A DNA stretch of 64,000 nt from Armatimonadota bacterium (lineage in GTDB: Bacteria > Armatimonadota > Fimbriimonadia > Fimbriimonadales > ATM1). The translations under genes and the position numbers were made by a program. Every line of letters begins with the position of its first letter. The stretch's first letter is position 1. This document shows, one piece after another, positions 34,237 through 43,487 of the stretch. The notes beneath the pieces are model-generated. The model was not told the origin of the DNA. It saw only the letters and a list, made by a program, of their open reading frames with translations, and ran no database searches. The stretch is from positions 273,889-337,888 of the forward strand of contig QEUM01000001.1 of assembly GCA_003577165.1 (NCBI GenBank). Reading direction: 5' to 3'.

Positions 34237-34277
34237 CCGGATCGGCCACAATTCCCCTGGGGAAAGACAGAACTTCT

Positions 34278-35138
34278 ATGACGGACCCGAATCGTACGCA
34301 GATGCTGCCCACGGATCCCAACCGGACCGTAATGACGTTGGCGCCGACAGCCAACGTCACTCAGACCTTGCAGCCCGTGCAGTGTCCCGTGTGCAAGACC
34401 TTCAATGGGCCCGGCATGGTCTACTGCATCGAGTGCGGGCTGATCTTCTCCATGTCCGACGCGCTGCCCGACGACGCCTTCGGCGCGCCGGCGGTTCGAC
34501 TTCCTTGCCTCGTCGACGAGAGTGGCCGAGAACAGCACCTCAGGCCGGGTGACAACCTTGTTGGACGCGAGGGCGACATCCTGCTGATGGATGCGAAGGT
34601 AAGCAGGAAACACGCTGTCATCCGCATGGAAGGATCGAGCGTCTTTGTGAAGGACTTGGGCAGCACGAACGGCACAACGGTCCGAGGCGAGAAACTCGCG
34701 CCGGACGCCGAAATCGAACTGATGGCCGGGGATCGCGTCGAGTTCGGAGGAGTCGGCTTGACGTTAAGTCTTCCTGGCGAGTCGGCCGCAACCCAAATTC
34801 CGGTTTCGTCGAAGACTCAGTCCATCGCCGCACCCCCAACCGTAGACGCATCGCGCGCGACGCTGGAAATCGACGGCGAGCCATTTCCTTTAAAGCCAGG
34901 CTCGAATACCCTCGGCCGGAAGGACTCCAACGACATCGTGATCTCCGATCCGTACGTCTCCGGATCTCACGCAACAATCGAGGTCACTGAGTCAGAGATC
35001 CTCCTCACCGACGTCGGGAGCACAAACGGCACGATGCTAAATGGAGCGCGAATGGTGCCTAACGAGCCGGTGCGGATCAATCCGGACGATGAGATCATGA
35101 TCGGCGCAAAAACTTTGCGCATTCGCCTGAAAGAGTGA
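34278..35138 (+). CDS. Double FHA-domain protein with zinc ribbon
   Basis: 286 residues from ATG 34278. The N-terminal ~35 residues carry two copies of DPNRT followed by hydrophobic residues (DPNRTQM, DPNRTVM) plus further Thr. A CPVCK...CIECG zinc ribbon follows at ~38-60. Two FHA domains come next, at ~85-165 (VGREGDILLMDAKVSRKHAVIRM, LGSTNGTTV) and ~195-285 (LGRKDSNDIVISDPYVSGSHATI, VGSTNGTML). FHA domains bind phosphothreonine. Separated by a single base from the PP2C gene, so both act in Ser/Thr phosphorylation signalling. No kinase gene is adjacent. Confidence 0.9.
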   Translation: MTDPNRTQMLPTDPNRTVMTLAPTANVTQTLQPVQCPVCKTFNGPGMVYCIECGLIFSMSDALPDDAFGAPAVRLPCLVDESGREQHLRPGDNLVGREGDILLMDAKVSRKHAVIRMEGSSVFVKDLGSTNGTTVRGEKLAPDAEIELMAGDRVEFGGVGLTLSLPGESAATQIPVSSKTQSIAAPPTVDASRATLEIDGEPFPLKPGSNTLGRKDSNDIVISDPYVSGSHATIEVTESEILLTDVGSTNGTMLNGARMVPNEPVRINPDDEIMIGAKTLRIRLKE

Positions 35139-35139
35139 C

Positions 35140-35964
35140 ATGGAAGAAACCACGGCTGAGTACTCCCGCGAAGACCTGATTGTTGAAGAGCCGCTACGCG
35201 TCGTGCCTCGTGTGTCGATCGCCTGCAAAACCGATCTCGGCCGCGTTCGGGAAAACAACGAGGACAAATTCGAGTTCTTCATTCCCGAGTCGGACGCGCT
35301 GCTTGCCTCGAAAGGAATGGTGTTCGTTCTATGCGACGGCATGGGAGGGCACGCTGCCGGCCAGATCGCGAGCGAACTCACCTGCAAGACTTTCATCGAC
35401 GTGTATCTCCATCACTCTTCGCCGGATCCGTCCCGGGCCGCCCGGGAAGCGGCGAGAGCGGCGAATCGGTTCGTGCTCGACGTGGCAAGGCAAGTTCCGG
35501 GACGCCATGGCATGGGCACGACCCTCTCCGCCTTGATTCTCTGCCAGGACAAGGGAATCTTGACGCAAGTCGGCGACTCTCGCATTTATCGGTTGCGCGA
35601 AGAGCGCCTTGAGCAGCTGACGTGTGACCACACCTTTGTCGAGGAACAGGTTCGCGCAGGCACGCTCACTCCTAAGCAGGCGGAAAGCCATCCGTACGCC
35701 CACGTGCTCACGAGAGCCATCGGCGCGGACGACTCCGTCGAGCCCGATGTTGAGATCTTTGACCTGATGCAGAACGACGTGTTCTTGCTCTGTTCGGATG
35801 GGCTAACGAATCACGTCCAGGATGACGAAATCGCGCAGGCTTTGACGCTTCCGCCGTCCGAAGCGGCCTGGAAGTTGGTCGGCTCGGCTCTTATCGGGGG
35901 GGGACAAGACAACTGCACCGTCTTAGTCGTTCGCGTGGATAGCCTCGAGCGTCGCGAAGGCTAA
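35140..35964 (+). CDS. PP2C-type serine/threonine protein phosphatase
   Basis: 274 residues with all PP2C metal motifs: GRVRENNEDKFEF, LCDGMGGHAAGQIAS, GDSRIYRLREERLEQLTCDHTFVEEQ, FLLCSDGLTNHV and GGGQDNCTVLVVRV. The bacterial stand-alone form is cytoplasmic. Pairing with the FHA gene upstream suggests dephosphorylation of the threonine motifs in that protein or of a shared kinase. It overlaps the convergent prenyl synthase by 4 bases. Confidence 0.94.
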   Translation: MEETTAEYSREDLIVEEPLRVVPRVSIACKTDLGRVRENNEDKFEFFIPESDALLASKGMVFVLCDGMGGHAAGQIASELTCKTFIDVYLHHSSPDPSRAAREAARAANRFVLDVARQVPGRHGMGTTLSALILCQDKGILTQVGDSRIYRLREERLEQLTCDHTFVEEQVRAGTLTPKQAESHPYAHVLTRAIGADDSVEPDVEIFDLMQNDVFLLCSDGLTNHVQDDEIAQALTLPPSEAAWKLVGSALIGGGQDNCTVLVVRVDSLERREG

Positions 35965-36839
35965 CACTCCCTTCGAATCGCGCGCTTCGCGAAGTTGCGA
36001 AGGGCCTCCGCCTTTTCACCAAAAGGTCCCGCGACCTTCATCGCTAAGTCGAGTATCCGTTCTGCCTCCCCGCGCGCTTCCTCAAGCCCGAGAATCGAAA
36101 CGTAGGTCGCCTTCATTTTCGTTCTGTCCGACATTGCGTTCTTTCCCATCATCGAGGCATCGCCTTCTTCATCGAGAACGTCGTCCCAAATCTGGAACGC
36201 CAAACCCACCAACTGGCCGAATTCGAAGAGGGCGCGCTGCTGTTCTTCTGCTGCGCCAGCGCAAGCGCCGCCCATCGCGCAGCTGGCTCCCACCAATGCT
36301 CCCGTCTTCCTCTCGTGGATTCCCCGAAGGTCGGATGGATCGAGGGCGCTGTTCTCGGCTTCGATGTCCATCGTCTGGCCGCCGACCATCCCTTTGGTGC
36401 CCGATGCTTCAGAGAGCCACTGGAGGCACCGAGTCGTCACGCTGGGCGGAGCCTCCATCCGGGCGAGCACCTCGAAGGCGAGCGCAAACAGCGCGTCGCC
36501 GGCCAACAGGGCCAGCCCCTCCCCGAAGACTCGATGGCACGTGGGCTTGCCCCTCCTCAGTGCGTCGTCATCCATTGAAGGCAGATCATCGTGGACGAGG
36601 GAAAAGCAGTGAACCAACTCGGCCGCACACGCCGGATCTAAGGCTTGGTCTACGGACCCGCCCGTCGCGACCGAAGACGCGATGCAGACGAGGGCTCGAA
36701 ACCGTTTGCCACCCCCCAGCACCGAATACCGCATCGCTTCGTGCAGTCGGGTGGGCGGCTCCTCCGACGCTGGCAGCACCTGATCGAGCCGCGCCTCGAT
36801 CAGATTGCGGAGTTGCTGTTCGCCAGGATATGGGAACAC
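35961..36839 (-). CDS. ispA: Polyprenyl (farnesyl/geranylgeranyl) diphosphate synthase
   Basis: 292 residues of the trans-prenyltransferase fold: GGGKRFRALVC, first aspartate-rich motif VHDDLPSMDDD, GEGLALLAGDALFALAFE, GMVGGQTMDIEAE, and second motif FQIWDDVLDEEGD. The short FPP/GGPP class is favoured by the length and by the residues before DDxxD, but chain length is not certain. The GTG start has TAAACT ending 7 bases upstream on the minus strand (36847-36852). Confidence 0.92.
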   Translation of the reverse strand: MFPYPGEQQLRNLIEARLDQVLPASEEPPTRLHEAMRYSVLGGGKRFRALVCIASSVATGGSVDQALDPACAAELVHCFSLVHDDLPSMDDDALRRGKPTCHRVFGEGLALLAGDALFALAFEVLARMEAPPSVTTRCLQWLSEASGTKGMVGGQTMDIEAENSALDPSDLRGIHERKTGALVGASCAMGGACAGAAEEQQRALFEFGQLVGLAFQIWDDVLDEEGDASMMGKNAMSDRTKMKATYVSILGLEEARGEAERILDLAMKVAGPFGEKAEALRNFAKRAIRREC

Positions 36840-36910
36840 AGTCCCGAGTTTAGCGCGGAGGCGGCGAAGTTGATGGAAATCGAACAGTGCTGGGCTATAG
36901 TAAAGATGGC

Positions 36911-38200
36911 ATGGCTACCATTCGCCCCTTCCGCGGCCTTCGCTTCACCCCTGCCGCGGGCCGCCTCGAAGCTCTGGTCGCTCCACCATATGACGTCATC
37001 ACTCCCGAAGAGCGCGAAGCCCTGGGAGCGCAATCGGAGCACAACGTCACCTGGCTGACGCTCCCTGAGCAACTGCCGGACGATCGGAGCAAGTTCGTCA
37101 AGTACGGACGCAGCGCCTCGAGGCTCGCGGAGTGGCGCAGAGAGGGGGCGCTGCAGCCGGAACCTACGCCCGCCTTCTATCGCTATTCGCAGACGTTCAA
37201 TAACCCCGTTACCGGGCAGCAGCACACTCGCAGTGCCCTCGTCTGCCTCCTCAAGTTGGAGCCTTACGAAAAAGGGATCGTGCTTCCGCATGAACAGACC
37301 TTCCCAAAACACAAGGAGGACCGCCTCCGCCTGCTTGAGGCCACGCGGGCGCAATTGGAATCGATCTTTGGTTTGTATCAGGACGAGTTAGCGCGCGTCG
37401 AACACGCAATTTCCAGAGCGCATTTCGACGAAGCGGTCAGCGTCACCACCGACGATGGGATTCAACATCGCCTCGATGTTTGCACTCATCCCGAAGACGT
37501 GGCCTCGATCGCCGCTGCTATGGAGCGCGAGCGAGTTTGGATCGCGGACGGTCATCATCGTTACGAAACGGCGCTCGCCTTTCGGGAGGCTGCGGGCCCC
37601 CACGACGGCTTGATCGCAGAAGACTTCATGCTGATCTCCCTTTCGTCCATGTCCGACCCGGGCCTTGTTCTTCTGCCGACTCACCGAATCATCACGAGGT
37701 GGAACATTCCGTTCGCACAGGTGGAGAACCGACTCCAACGGTACTTCAACGTGAGAAAGGTCGCAAATGACGACCTTCCCGAGGCAGTGATGTCCGCTGC
37801 TGCGTCAGATTGCAGGGCGTTCGGGATCGCGCTTCCTGGCAACATCGGGTTTTTCGCCACGCTGGCGAGTCCGCGCGATGCGCTTTCATTGTCGGACGCC
37901 TTGGGAAGCGACCGTCTCAAGATGCTCGATGTCTCGATCCTGCACGACGTTCTGCTCAAGCGGGCATTCGAAATCGAGGGCCTCGAGCGCATCGAATACA
38001 CGCGGAACGCGGCAGAAGCCCTCGCGAGGGTTAAGGAGAGCACGGACGTCGCCGCCGTGATTACAAATCCGCCCTCCGTCGAGGATATGCGCCTGATAGC
38101 GGAGGCGGGCGAGAAGATGCCGCAAAAGTCAACTTACTACTATCCTAAACTCCTGAGTGGCCTCGTGATGTGGTCGCTGTCCGACTTTGAGGCGCCGTGA
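36911..38200 (+). CDS. DUF1015-family protein
   Basis: 429 residues from ATG 36911, with TATAGT (36896-36901) ending 9 bases upstream. It shows the family's opening IRPFRGLRFTPAAG and VAPPYDVITPEER, the ADGHHRYETALAFRE block near residue 215 and the C-terminal PKLLSGLVMWSL. The family is widespread and uncharacterised biochemically. Its stop overlaps the next GTG (GTGA), so it is coupled to the MBL hydrolase. Confidence 0.92.
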   Translation: MATIRPFRGLRFTPAAGRLEALVAPPYDVITPEEREALGAQSEHNVTWLTLPEQLPDDRSKFVKYGRSASRLAEWRREGALQPEPTPAFYRYSQTFNNPVTGQQHTRSALVCLLKLEPYEKGIVLPHEQTFPKHKEDRLRLLEATRAQLESIFGLYQDELARVEHAISRAHFDEAVSVTTDDGIQHRLDVCTHPEDVASIAAAMERERVWIADGHHRYETALAFREAAGPHDGLIAEDFMLISLSSMSDPGLVLLPTHRIITRWNIPFAQVENRLQRYFNVRKVANDDLPEAVMSAAASDCRAFGIALPGNIGFFATLASPRDALSLSDALGSDRLKMLDVSILHDVLLKRAFEIEGLERIEYTRNAAEALARVKESTDVAAVITNPPSVEDMRLIAEAGEKMPQKSTYYYPKLLSGLVMWSLSDFEAP

Positions 38201-39003
38201 ACATACTTCTAATGGGATCAGGGGGAGCCGACGGCATCCCCGCACTGTGGGCAAGTTCGCCCGTCTCTGATCACGCCAGACTCAACGGAGGAAAGGACGT
38301 CCGGACGCGCGCGAGCGCACTGATCAACGGCGAACTTAAAATTGACTTCGGTCCGGATACGCTTGCGCAAATCCAGCGATGCCGCCTCGATCCGCGCGAC
38401 TGGCGCGCCATCCTGATCACCCATTCGCACGATGACCATCTTGCGCCACGGGAGTTCCAGTACATGTATCCACCTTTCGTGGACTCAGGAACGCCTGTGC
38501 CGCCCGTGTACGGCGGCTCGACGGTGATTGAGAGAATCCAAGCGGAACTCGAGGAAGGGCGGCGTCCGAGTCTCTATCCGTTGGAAACCGGACGCACGGT
38601 CCGAGTCTGCGACTATGAAGTCACGCCGATTTCTGCCAAGCACTCGGACAGCGAGGAGTGCTTCAACTTCGTGATCGCGCGAGAGAAGACAATTCTGTAT
38701 GCGGTAGACACGGGCTATTACGAGGAGCCTACATGGGACGCGCTTCAGCGGTGGAAATTCGACGGCATCGTCATCGAATGTACGGAGGGACTGAATCCCA
38801 CCGAGTATTCCGGCCACCTTGCGGCCCAAGATGTCCGTGACGTGGTCGGCCGGCTGCGCCAGATGGGAGCGGCCTCAAACAGCACCGTCGTGTGCACCTC
38901 CCACCACGCCCATACGGGCCGGGCGACGCACGGCGAATTGCAGGCTTTCTTCGAGCCGCACGGCATCACGGTCGGCTACGACGGCCTCGAAATCAGGCTC
39001 TGA
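38197..39003 (+). CDS. MBL-fold metallohydrolase (PhnP-like)
   Basis: 268 residues. It has the metal-binding THSHDDHLAPREF (HxHxDH) near residue 75, further ligands in SAKHSDSEECFNF and VDTGYY, and a closing TSHHAHTGRATHGELQAFF. The start MNILLMGSGGADGIPALW is typical of the PhnP/RNase Z-like branch that hydrolyses phosphodiesters. The natural substrate is not deducible. Translationally coupled to DUF1015 upstream. Confidence 0.88.
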   Translation: MNILLMGSGGADGIPALWASSPVSDHARLNGGKDVRTRASALINGELKIDFGPDTLAQIQRCRLDPRDWRAILITHSHDDHLAPREFQYMYPPFVDSGTPVPPVYGGSTVIERIQAELEEGRRPSLYPLETGRTVRVCDYEVTPISAKHSDSEECFNFVIAREKTILYAVDTGYYEEPTWDALQRWKFDGIVIECTEGLNPTEYSGHLAAQDVRDVVGRLRQMGAASNSTVVCTSHHAHTGRATHGELQAFFEPHGITVGYDGLEIRL

Positions 39004-39159
39004 ATTGGCTGCGGCTTTTGCCGCGGGACCGCCGTCTCCACCATTGAGATCACCCTCTAAACGGATTTGACCGGCCCGGATGGAACATCGGGAGCGTCGT
39101 GCGGCTTCGGCGCTCCCTTTCCTCTTTTGGTGGCCGATTCAACCGGTATAACCCCCGCC

Positions 39160-40512
39160 GTGCTGGAGTTCGACGTCCTGGTATGCGGCGGTGGAACGGC
39201 GGGGGCCGTCGCCGGCATCAAGGCGGCCAGGCTGGGGGCGAACACCCTGATCGTCGAAGAACTTTCGGCCCTCGGCGGGACGCAGTCCATGGGCTGGGTC
39301 ACTCCGATGATGCCGAACTACCTCGGCGGCAGACAACTCTCGGCTGGCCTAAACCTCGAGATCCAGGAAGAGCACGCCGCCCTCTCGCCGGAGACCGACT
39401 TTGAGAACGCCCAGGTTTGGTACAACCCCGTCGTCCTCAGCGTCGCGCTTGAGCGCCTTGCCGTCCGCGCTGGCGCAAAGATCGCCTTCAGCACGTCGGT
39501 TCGATCGGTCGCCCGACAAGATGGCAGGGTCGAGTCTTTGACCCTGTCCTACCCCGGAGGAGACTGGGTAGTGCGGCCGAGAATCGTCGTCGACGCCACC
39601 GGCGATGCCGACGTCGTCCACGCGGCGGGCGGGACGACGGAGTCCGGGGGGGCGGGGGGCAGGAAGCAGCCCGTTACTCTGCGCTTCAACCTCGCGAACG
39701 TGGAAATATCGGCCGTCCTTCGGTTCTTCTCCGGGATGTCGGAAGGCCACGGCAACCCGAATCGGGAAGACTTCCTGCACATCGGCTATGCCGAAGCGAA
39801 GCAGAGCCCAATTGCGGATCAAGTTGGAGAAGCGATTCGAGCCGGCGTCTTAGAGGAAGACGACCTCGGCTACTTCCAGTTCTTCACCATGTTGGGAAGA
39901 CCGCGCGAACTTGCATTCAACTGTCCGCGCATCGTCGGCTTCGATCCACTTGATCCATTCGAACGGTCTCAGGCTTTGGTGATCGGCAGACAGAAGATAT
40001 TGCGCATTCACGATTTCTGCCGACGGTTCCTTCCCGGGTTTGAGGAGTGCTACATCTCGGTCATCGCCCCGCTGCTCGGCATCCGAGAGACGCGAAGGAT
40101 CGTCGGCCTATACACCCTGACGGAAGAGGATCATCAATCCTGCAGGAAGTTCGAAGATGCCGTTGCACGCAACCGTTATCCAATCGACATCCACCTCGCG
40201 GAGGGGGGCGTTGAACTCAAGAAACTGCCGGCGAACGACTACCACGAGATTCCATACCGGTGTCTTGTGCCGCGCGATCTCGACAACGTGCTCGTCGCCG
40301 GACGATGCCTCAGCGCGACCTTCGCGGCTCAGTCCTCGGTTCGAATACAGCCCGTTTGCCGCGCGTTGGGCGAGGCGGCGGGGGCTGCAGCCGCGCTCTG
40401 CACAGACCAGAACGTGAACCCAAAAGACCTCGCCTACGAACTCCTCCGACCCCACGTCGACCTCTCCGTCGGCCTCGAAAACGTGGCGGGTGAGGGACGA
40501 TTGGACTGGTAG
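39160..40512 (+). CDS. FAD-dependent oxidoreductase (FAD_oxidored family)
   Basis: 450 residues from GTG 39160. It opens with the dinucleotide motif FDVLVCGGGTAGAVAGIKAARLGANTLIVEE and LGGTQSMGWVTP. VDATGDADVVHAAGG follows mid-protein, and the C-terminal flavin contact is NVLVAGRCLSATFAAQSSVRIQPVCRALGEAAGAAAAL. The start is chosen because TATAAC (39147-39152) ends 7 bases upstream. The frame is open back to TTG 39067, so up to 31 more residues are possible. Substrate unknown. Related proteins often accompany carbohydrate or xenobiotic pathways. Confidence 0.85.
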   Translation: MLEFDVLVCGGGTAGAVAGIKAARLGANTLIVEELSALGGTQSMGWVTPMMPNYLGGRQLSAGLNLEIQEEHAALSPETDFENAQVWYNPVVLSVALERLAVRAGAKIAFSTSVRSVARQDGRVESLTLSYPGGDWVVRPRIVVDATGDADVVHAAGGTTESGGAGGRKQPVTLRFNLANVEISAVLRFFSGMSEGHGNPNREDFLHIGYAEAKQSPIADQVGEAIRAGVLEEDDLGYFQFFTMLGRPRELAFNCPRIVGFDPLDPFERSQALVIGRQKILRIHDFCRRFLPGFEECYISVIAPLLGIRETRRIVGLYTLTEEDHQSCRKFEDAVARNRYPIDIHLAEGGVELKKLPANDYHEIPYRCLVPRDLDNVLVAGRCLSATFAAQSSVRIQPVCRALGEAAGAAAALCTDQNVNPKDLAYELLRPHVDLSVGLENVAGEGRLDW

Positions 40513-40518
40513 CGGCGT

Positions 40519-40524
40519 TATAAT
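40519..40524 (+). promoter_or_regulatory. -10 box TATAAT upstream of glmS
   Basis: A consensus TATAAT ends 10 bases before the glmS ATG. It leaves a leader of only a few bases, no room for a glmS ribozyme and no Shine-Dalgarno. Confidence 0.6.
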
Positions 40525-40534
40525 CCCTCAGACT

Positions 40535-42364
40535 ATGTGTGGAATCGCCGGTTACATCGGCCCGAAGGAAGCGGTCGGCATCGTGCTCGACCAGATCACC
40601 CGACTCGAATACAGGGGATACGACAGCGCCGGCGTCGCCTTTCGAACGGACCACGGAATCGAGGTTCTGAAACGTGCCGGAAAACTCACGAATCTTCGAC
40701 AATTAGTCGCTGAGATTCGGCCGGAGGCTCATGTGGCCATGGCCCACTCCCGATGGGCAACGCACGGCGCTCCGACCGACTCCAACGCACACCCGCATTA
40801 CGATCGCACCGGCCGAATCGCGGTGATTCACAACGGAATCATCGAGAACTACCTCGAGTTGGCGCAGGAGTTGAAGGCCCGGGGCCACACGTTTCGGAGC
40901 GAGACGGACACGGAAGTCGCTGCACACGTGGTCGGCGAGGAGTACGAGACGTGCGGTGCGTTGACCGAAGCGGTTCGCCGCGCGGTCCAACGGTTGCGAG
41001 GCGCGTTCGCGATGGTCGTAATGTGCACGGATGAGCCGGACAAGATCATCGCGGTGCGAAATGCGAGTCCGCTAGTGTTAGGCGTAGGAGAAGGCGAGAA
41101 CTTTCTCGCGAGCGACATTCCGGCGTTACTGCCCTTCACGCGAAAGGTCATCGTGATGGACGAAGGCGATCTTGCGGTCCTCACCAAGGACGAGATCTAT
41201 CTCGAAGATGCCGAAAGCCGGCCGAAGTTGCCGAAGGTTGTCACCATTGATTGGGATGTAGAAGCGGCCGAGAAGGGCGGCTACGAGCATTTCATGATCA
41301 AGGAGATTCATGAGCAGCCAACCGCGGTTCGTCACTGCCTGAGCGGAAGGCTCCTCAAAGATGGAACCGTACATCTGCCCGACACTTTCGACGCGGACAC
41401 ATGGCGCCGATTCGAGCGCATCGTCATCGTCGCGTGCGGAACGGCATATCACGCCGGTCTCCTCGGCAAGTACATGATCGAGGGCCTGATTCGTCACCCC
41501 GTCGAGGTCCAGTACGCAAGCGAGTTCCGATACAACAACCCGATCATCCGGCCCAACGATCTCGTTCTCGCGATCAGCCAGAGCGGCGAAACCGCCGACA
41601 CGCTCGCTGCGTTGCGGCTCGCAAAGGAGCAGGGAGTCAAAACGCTGGCGATCGTCAACGTCGTGGGCAGCAGCATCGCTCGCGAGGCTGACGCCGTCAT
41701 CTACACGCAAGCTGGCCCGGAGATCTGCGTCGCGAGCACGAAGGCGTACTCCGCGCAGGTGGCCACCCTCGCTCTGGTCTCCCTCCACGCCGCAAGGCTC
41801 TTCGGTTCCGACCGAGAGAAACTCGACAGGCTTACTGACGCCCTCACGCGGCTTCCCGAGACCCTCGAAGCCTGCCTGGAACGGGAGGCGGAGGTGGTTC
41901 GCGTGGCGGAACGGCTCCAGAACGCGCCGCTGCTCTTCTTCCTCGGACGAGGGGCCGACGCGGCCGTCGCTCTGGAAGGCGCCCTCAAGATGAAAGAGAT
42001 CGCTTACATCCCGACGCAGGAATCACCCGCCGGAGAGATGAAGCACGGGCCGCTCGCTCTCGTGGAGCCGGGAGTCGCTGCCGTCTTCGGCCTGACCAAC
42101 CCGACGACGCGCGAAAAGGTGATCAGCAACATCAAAGAAGTAAAAGCGAGGGGCGGTACGGTCGTCGCGGTCGTGATGGACAGCGATTCGCACACTCCGC
42201 AAGAAGCGGACGAAGTCATCCGCATTCCTCACACGGACTCGCACACAATCGCGGCCCTTGCAAGCGCTCTTCCCTTGCAGTTGCTGGCCTACCACGTCGC
42301 GCGACTGCGCGGCTGCGACATCGATCAGCCGCGTAACCTCGCGAAGTCAGTTACCGTAGAGTAG
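40535..42364 (+). CDS. glmS: Glutamine--fructose-6-phosphate aminotransferase (isomerising)
   Basis: 609 residues. It makes glucosamine-6-phosphate for cell-wall and lipid precursors. Cys2 after the initiator Met (MCGIAGYIG) is the glutaminase nucleophile, and HSRWATHG and HNGIIENY complete the GATase domain. Two SIS domains follow (ACGTAYHAGLLGKYMIE, SQSGETADTLAAL, FLGRGADAAVALEGALKMKEI), and the canonical C-terminus is PRNLAKSVTVE. Upstream frame extension to 40490 overlaps the previous gene and is rejected. Convergent with the asparaginase gene. Confidence 0.97.
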   Translation: MCGIAGYIGPKEAVGIVLDQITRLEYRGYDSAGVAFRTDHGIEVLKRAGKLTNLRQLVAEIRPEAHVAMAHSRWATHGAPTDSNAHPHYDRTGRIAVIHNGIIENYLELAQELKARGHTFRSETDTEVAAHVVGEEYETCGALTEAVRRAVQRLRGAFAMVVMCTDEPDKIIAVRNASPLVLGVGEGENFLASDIPALLPFTRKVIVMDEGDLAVLTKDEIYLEDAESRPKLPKVVTIDWDVEAAEKGGYEHFMIKEIHEQPTAVRHCLSGRLLKDGTVHLPDTFDADTWRRFERIVIVACGTAYHAGLLGKYMIEGLIRHPVEVQYASEFRYNNPIIRPNDLVLAISQSGETADTLAALRLAKEQGVKTLAIVNVVGSSIAREADAVIYTQAGPEICVASTKAYSAQVATLALVSLHAARLFGSDREKLDRLTDALTRLPETLEACLEREAEVVRVAERLQNAPLLFFLGRGADAAVALEGALKMKEIAYIPTQESPAGEMKHGPLALVEPGVAAVFGLTNPTTREKVISNIKEVKARGGTVVAVVMDSDSHTPQEADEVIRIPHTDSHTIAALASALPLQLLAYHVARLRGCDIDQPRNLAKSVTVE

Positions 42365-42368
42365 TCGC

Positions 42369-43415
42369 TTACGGCCGCTCGTATAGATAGACCTCGGGAA
42401 CGAGTTTGCTTCCCGTTCCGTCGTTCACGGCGAAACTTCCGCCCGAGTAGATTCGGCCGCCGGCGAACCTCCCATCGACCCGCAGGGCATAAAAATTGAC
42501 GTCGAAGTTCGGCCTTCCCGGCGAACTGAGGAGCCGCGTCGTCTTGGTCTGCTCGCAGATCCGCTTGAGAACGTCCAATACAGCATCCTCCGGCGTCATC
42601 CCATCCTTCATGTTCTCCACGACAGTCCGGCTTCCGCAACTCTGCAGAACAGCCTCTCCCCGTCCAGTCGAACCGCAACCGCCGACCTCGCCGTCGACGT
42701 AAAGCCCCGCCCCGATGATCGGCGAGTCTCCCACTCGGCCCGGGATCTTGAATGCCAGTCCGCTCGTCGTGGTGCAGCCACTCACCTCGCCCTTCGCGTT
42801 CAGCGCGATGCAGCTGATAGTGCCCGTCGGCCTTTTGAAGTCGGCTCGAGTCTCATCGTCATCCAGCCAGTCGTCCTCTTTCGAAAGCCTCGTTTTCCAA
42901 CGAAGCCACGCTTCCCGCGCTGCATCGGTCAGCAGGTTCTCCTCTTTGAATCCGTAGGCCTTCGCGAATCGAAGCGCGCCCGGTCCAACCAGGAGAACGT
43001 GATCTGTTCGTTCCATCACCAACTTCGCAACCCGCGACGGAGTCTTGATGTTCTGCAGCGCAGCGACCGCACCGGCACGCATCGTCGGCCCGTGCATAAC
43101 GCTCGCATCGAGTTCTACGACGCCCTCTTCGTTCGGCAGGCCTCCGTAGCCGACGGACATGTCGTTCGGATCCTCTTCCACGATGACCACGCCCTCGACT
43201 GCCGCCTCAAGCGTATCGCGTCCGGCTGCCATCAACTCGACAGCCTTCGTCGTCGCCCTCAATCCGTTTGCGCTCGAGATGGCGATCGGCCCGGGAGGCG
43301 GGCCGAAGGGCAGTCGCGACGAAGCCTCCCCAGCCTTCCCGGCAGCCACTGCCAGCCCCGCAGTCGCCCCGACTTGCACGAATCCTCTTCTTGAAAACCG
43401 TTCTTGAGCGTCCAT
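42369..43415 (-). CDS. N-terminal-nucleophile asparaginase/aspartylglucosaminidase family protein with Tat signal
   Basis: 348 residues from ATG 43415. The first residues give a twin-arginine signal (FSRRGFVQVGATAGLAVAAG), so export in folded form is likely. The pro-region carries DPNDMSVGYGGLPNEEGVVELDASVMHG. The cleavage/nucleophile site is at PTGTISCIALNAKG, where the Thr becomes the N-terminal nucleophile, followed by RVGDSPIIGAGLYVD and GCGSTGRGE. This matches N4-(beta-N-acetylglucosaminyl)-L-asparaginase, which releases glycans from Asn. The frame beyond 43415 is rejected. Confidence 0.9.
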   Translation of the reverse strand: MDAQERFSRRGFVQVGATAGLAVAAGKAGEASSRLPFGPPPGPIAISSANGLRATTKAVELMAAGRDTLEAAVEGVVIVEEDPNDMSVGYGGLPNEEGVVELDASVMHGPTMRAGAVAALQNIKTPSRVAKLVMERTDHVLLVGPGALRFAKAYGFKEENLLTDAAREAWLRWKTRLSKEDDWLDDDETRADFKRPTGTISCIALNAKGEVSGCTTTSGLAFKIPGRVGDSPIIGAGLYVDGEVGGCGSTGRGEAVLQSCGSRTVVENMKDGMTPEDAVLDVLKRICEQTKTTRLLSSPGRPNFDVNFYALRVDGRFAGGRIYSGGSFAVNDGTGSKLVPEVYLYERP

Positions 43416-43487
43416 GGCTCCGCATTCGACGCAGCGCGCGGCTCCTCCTGCCCGAACGGGTCGGCCCATGACTCGCGCAGCGCTCGC

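Noticed and set aside
40513..40534. glmS ribozyme
   Set aside because: Only 22 bases separate the previous stop from the glmS ATG, too little for the ~150-base ribozyme.
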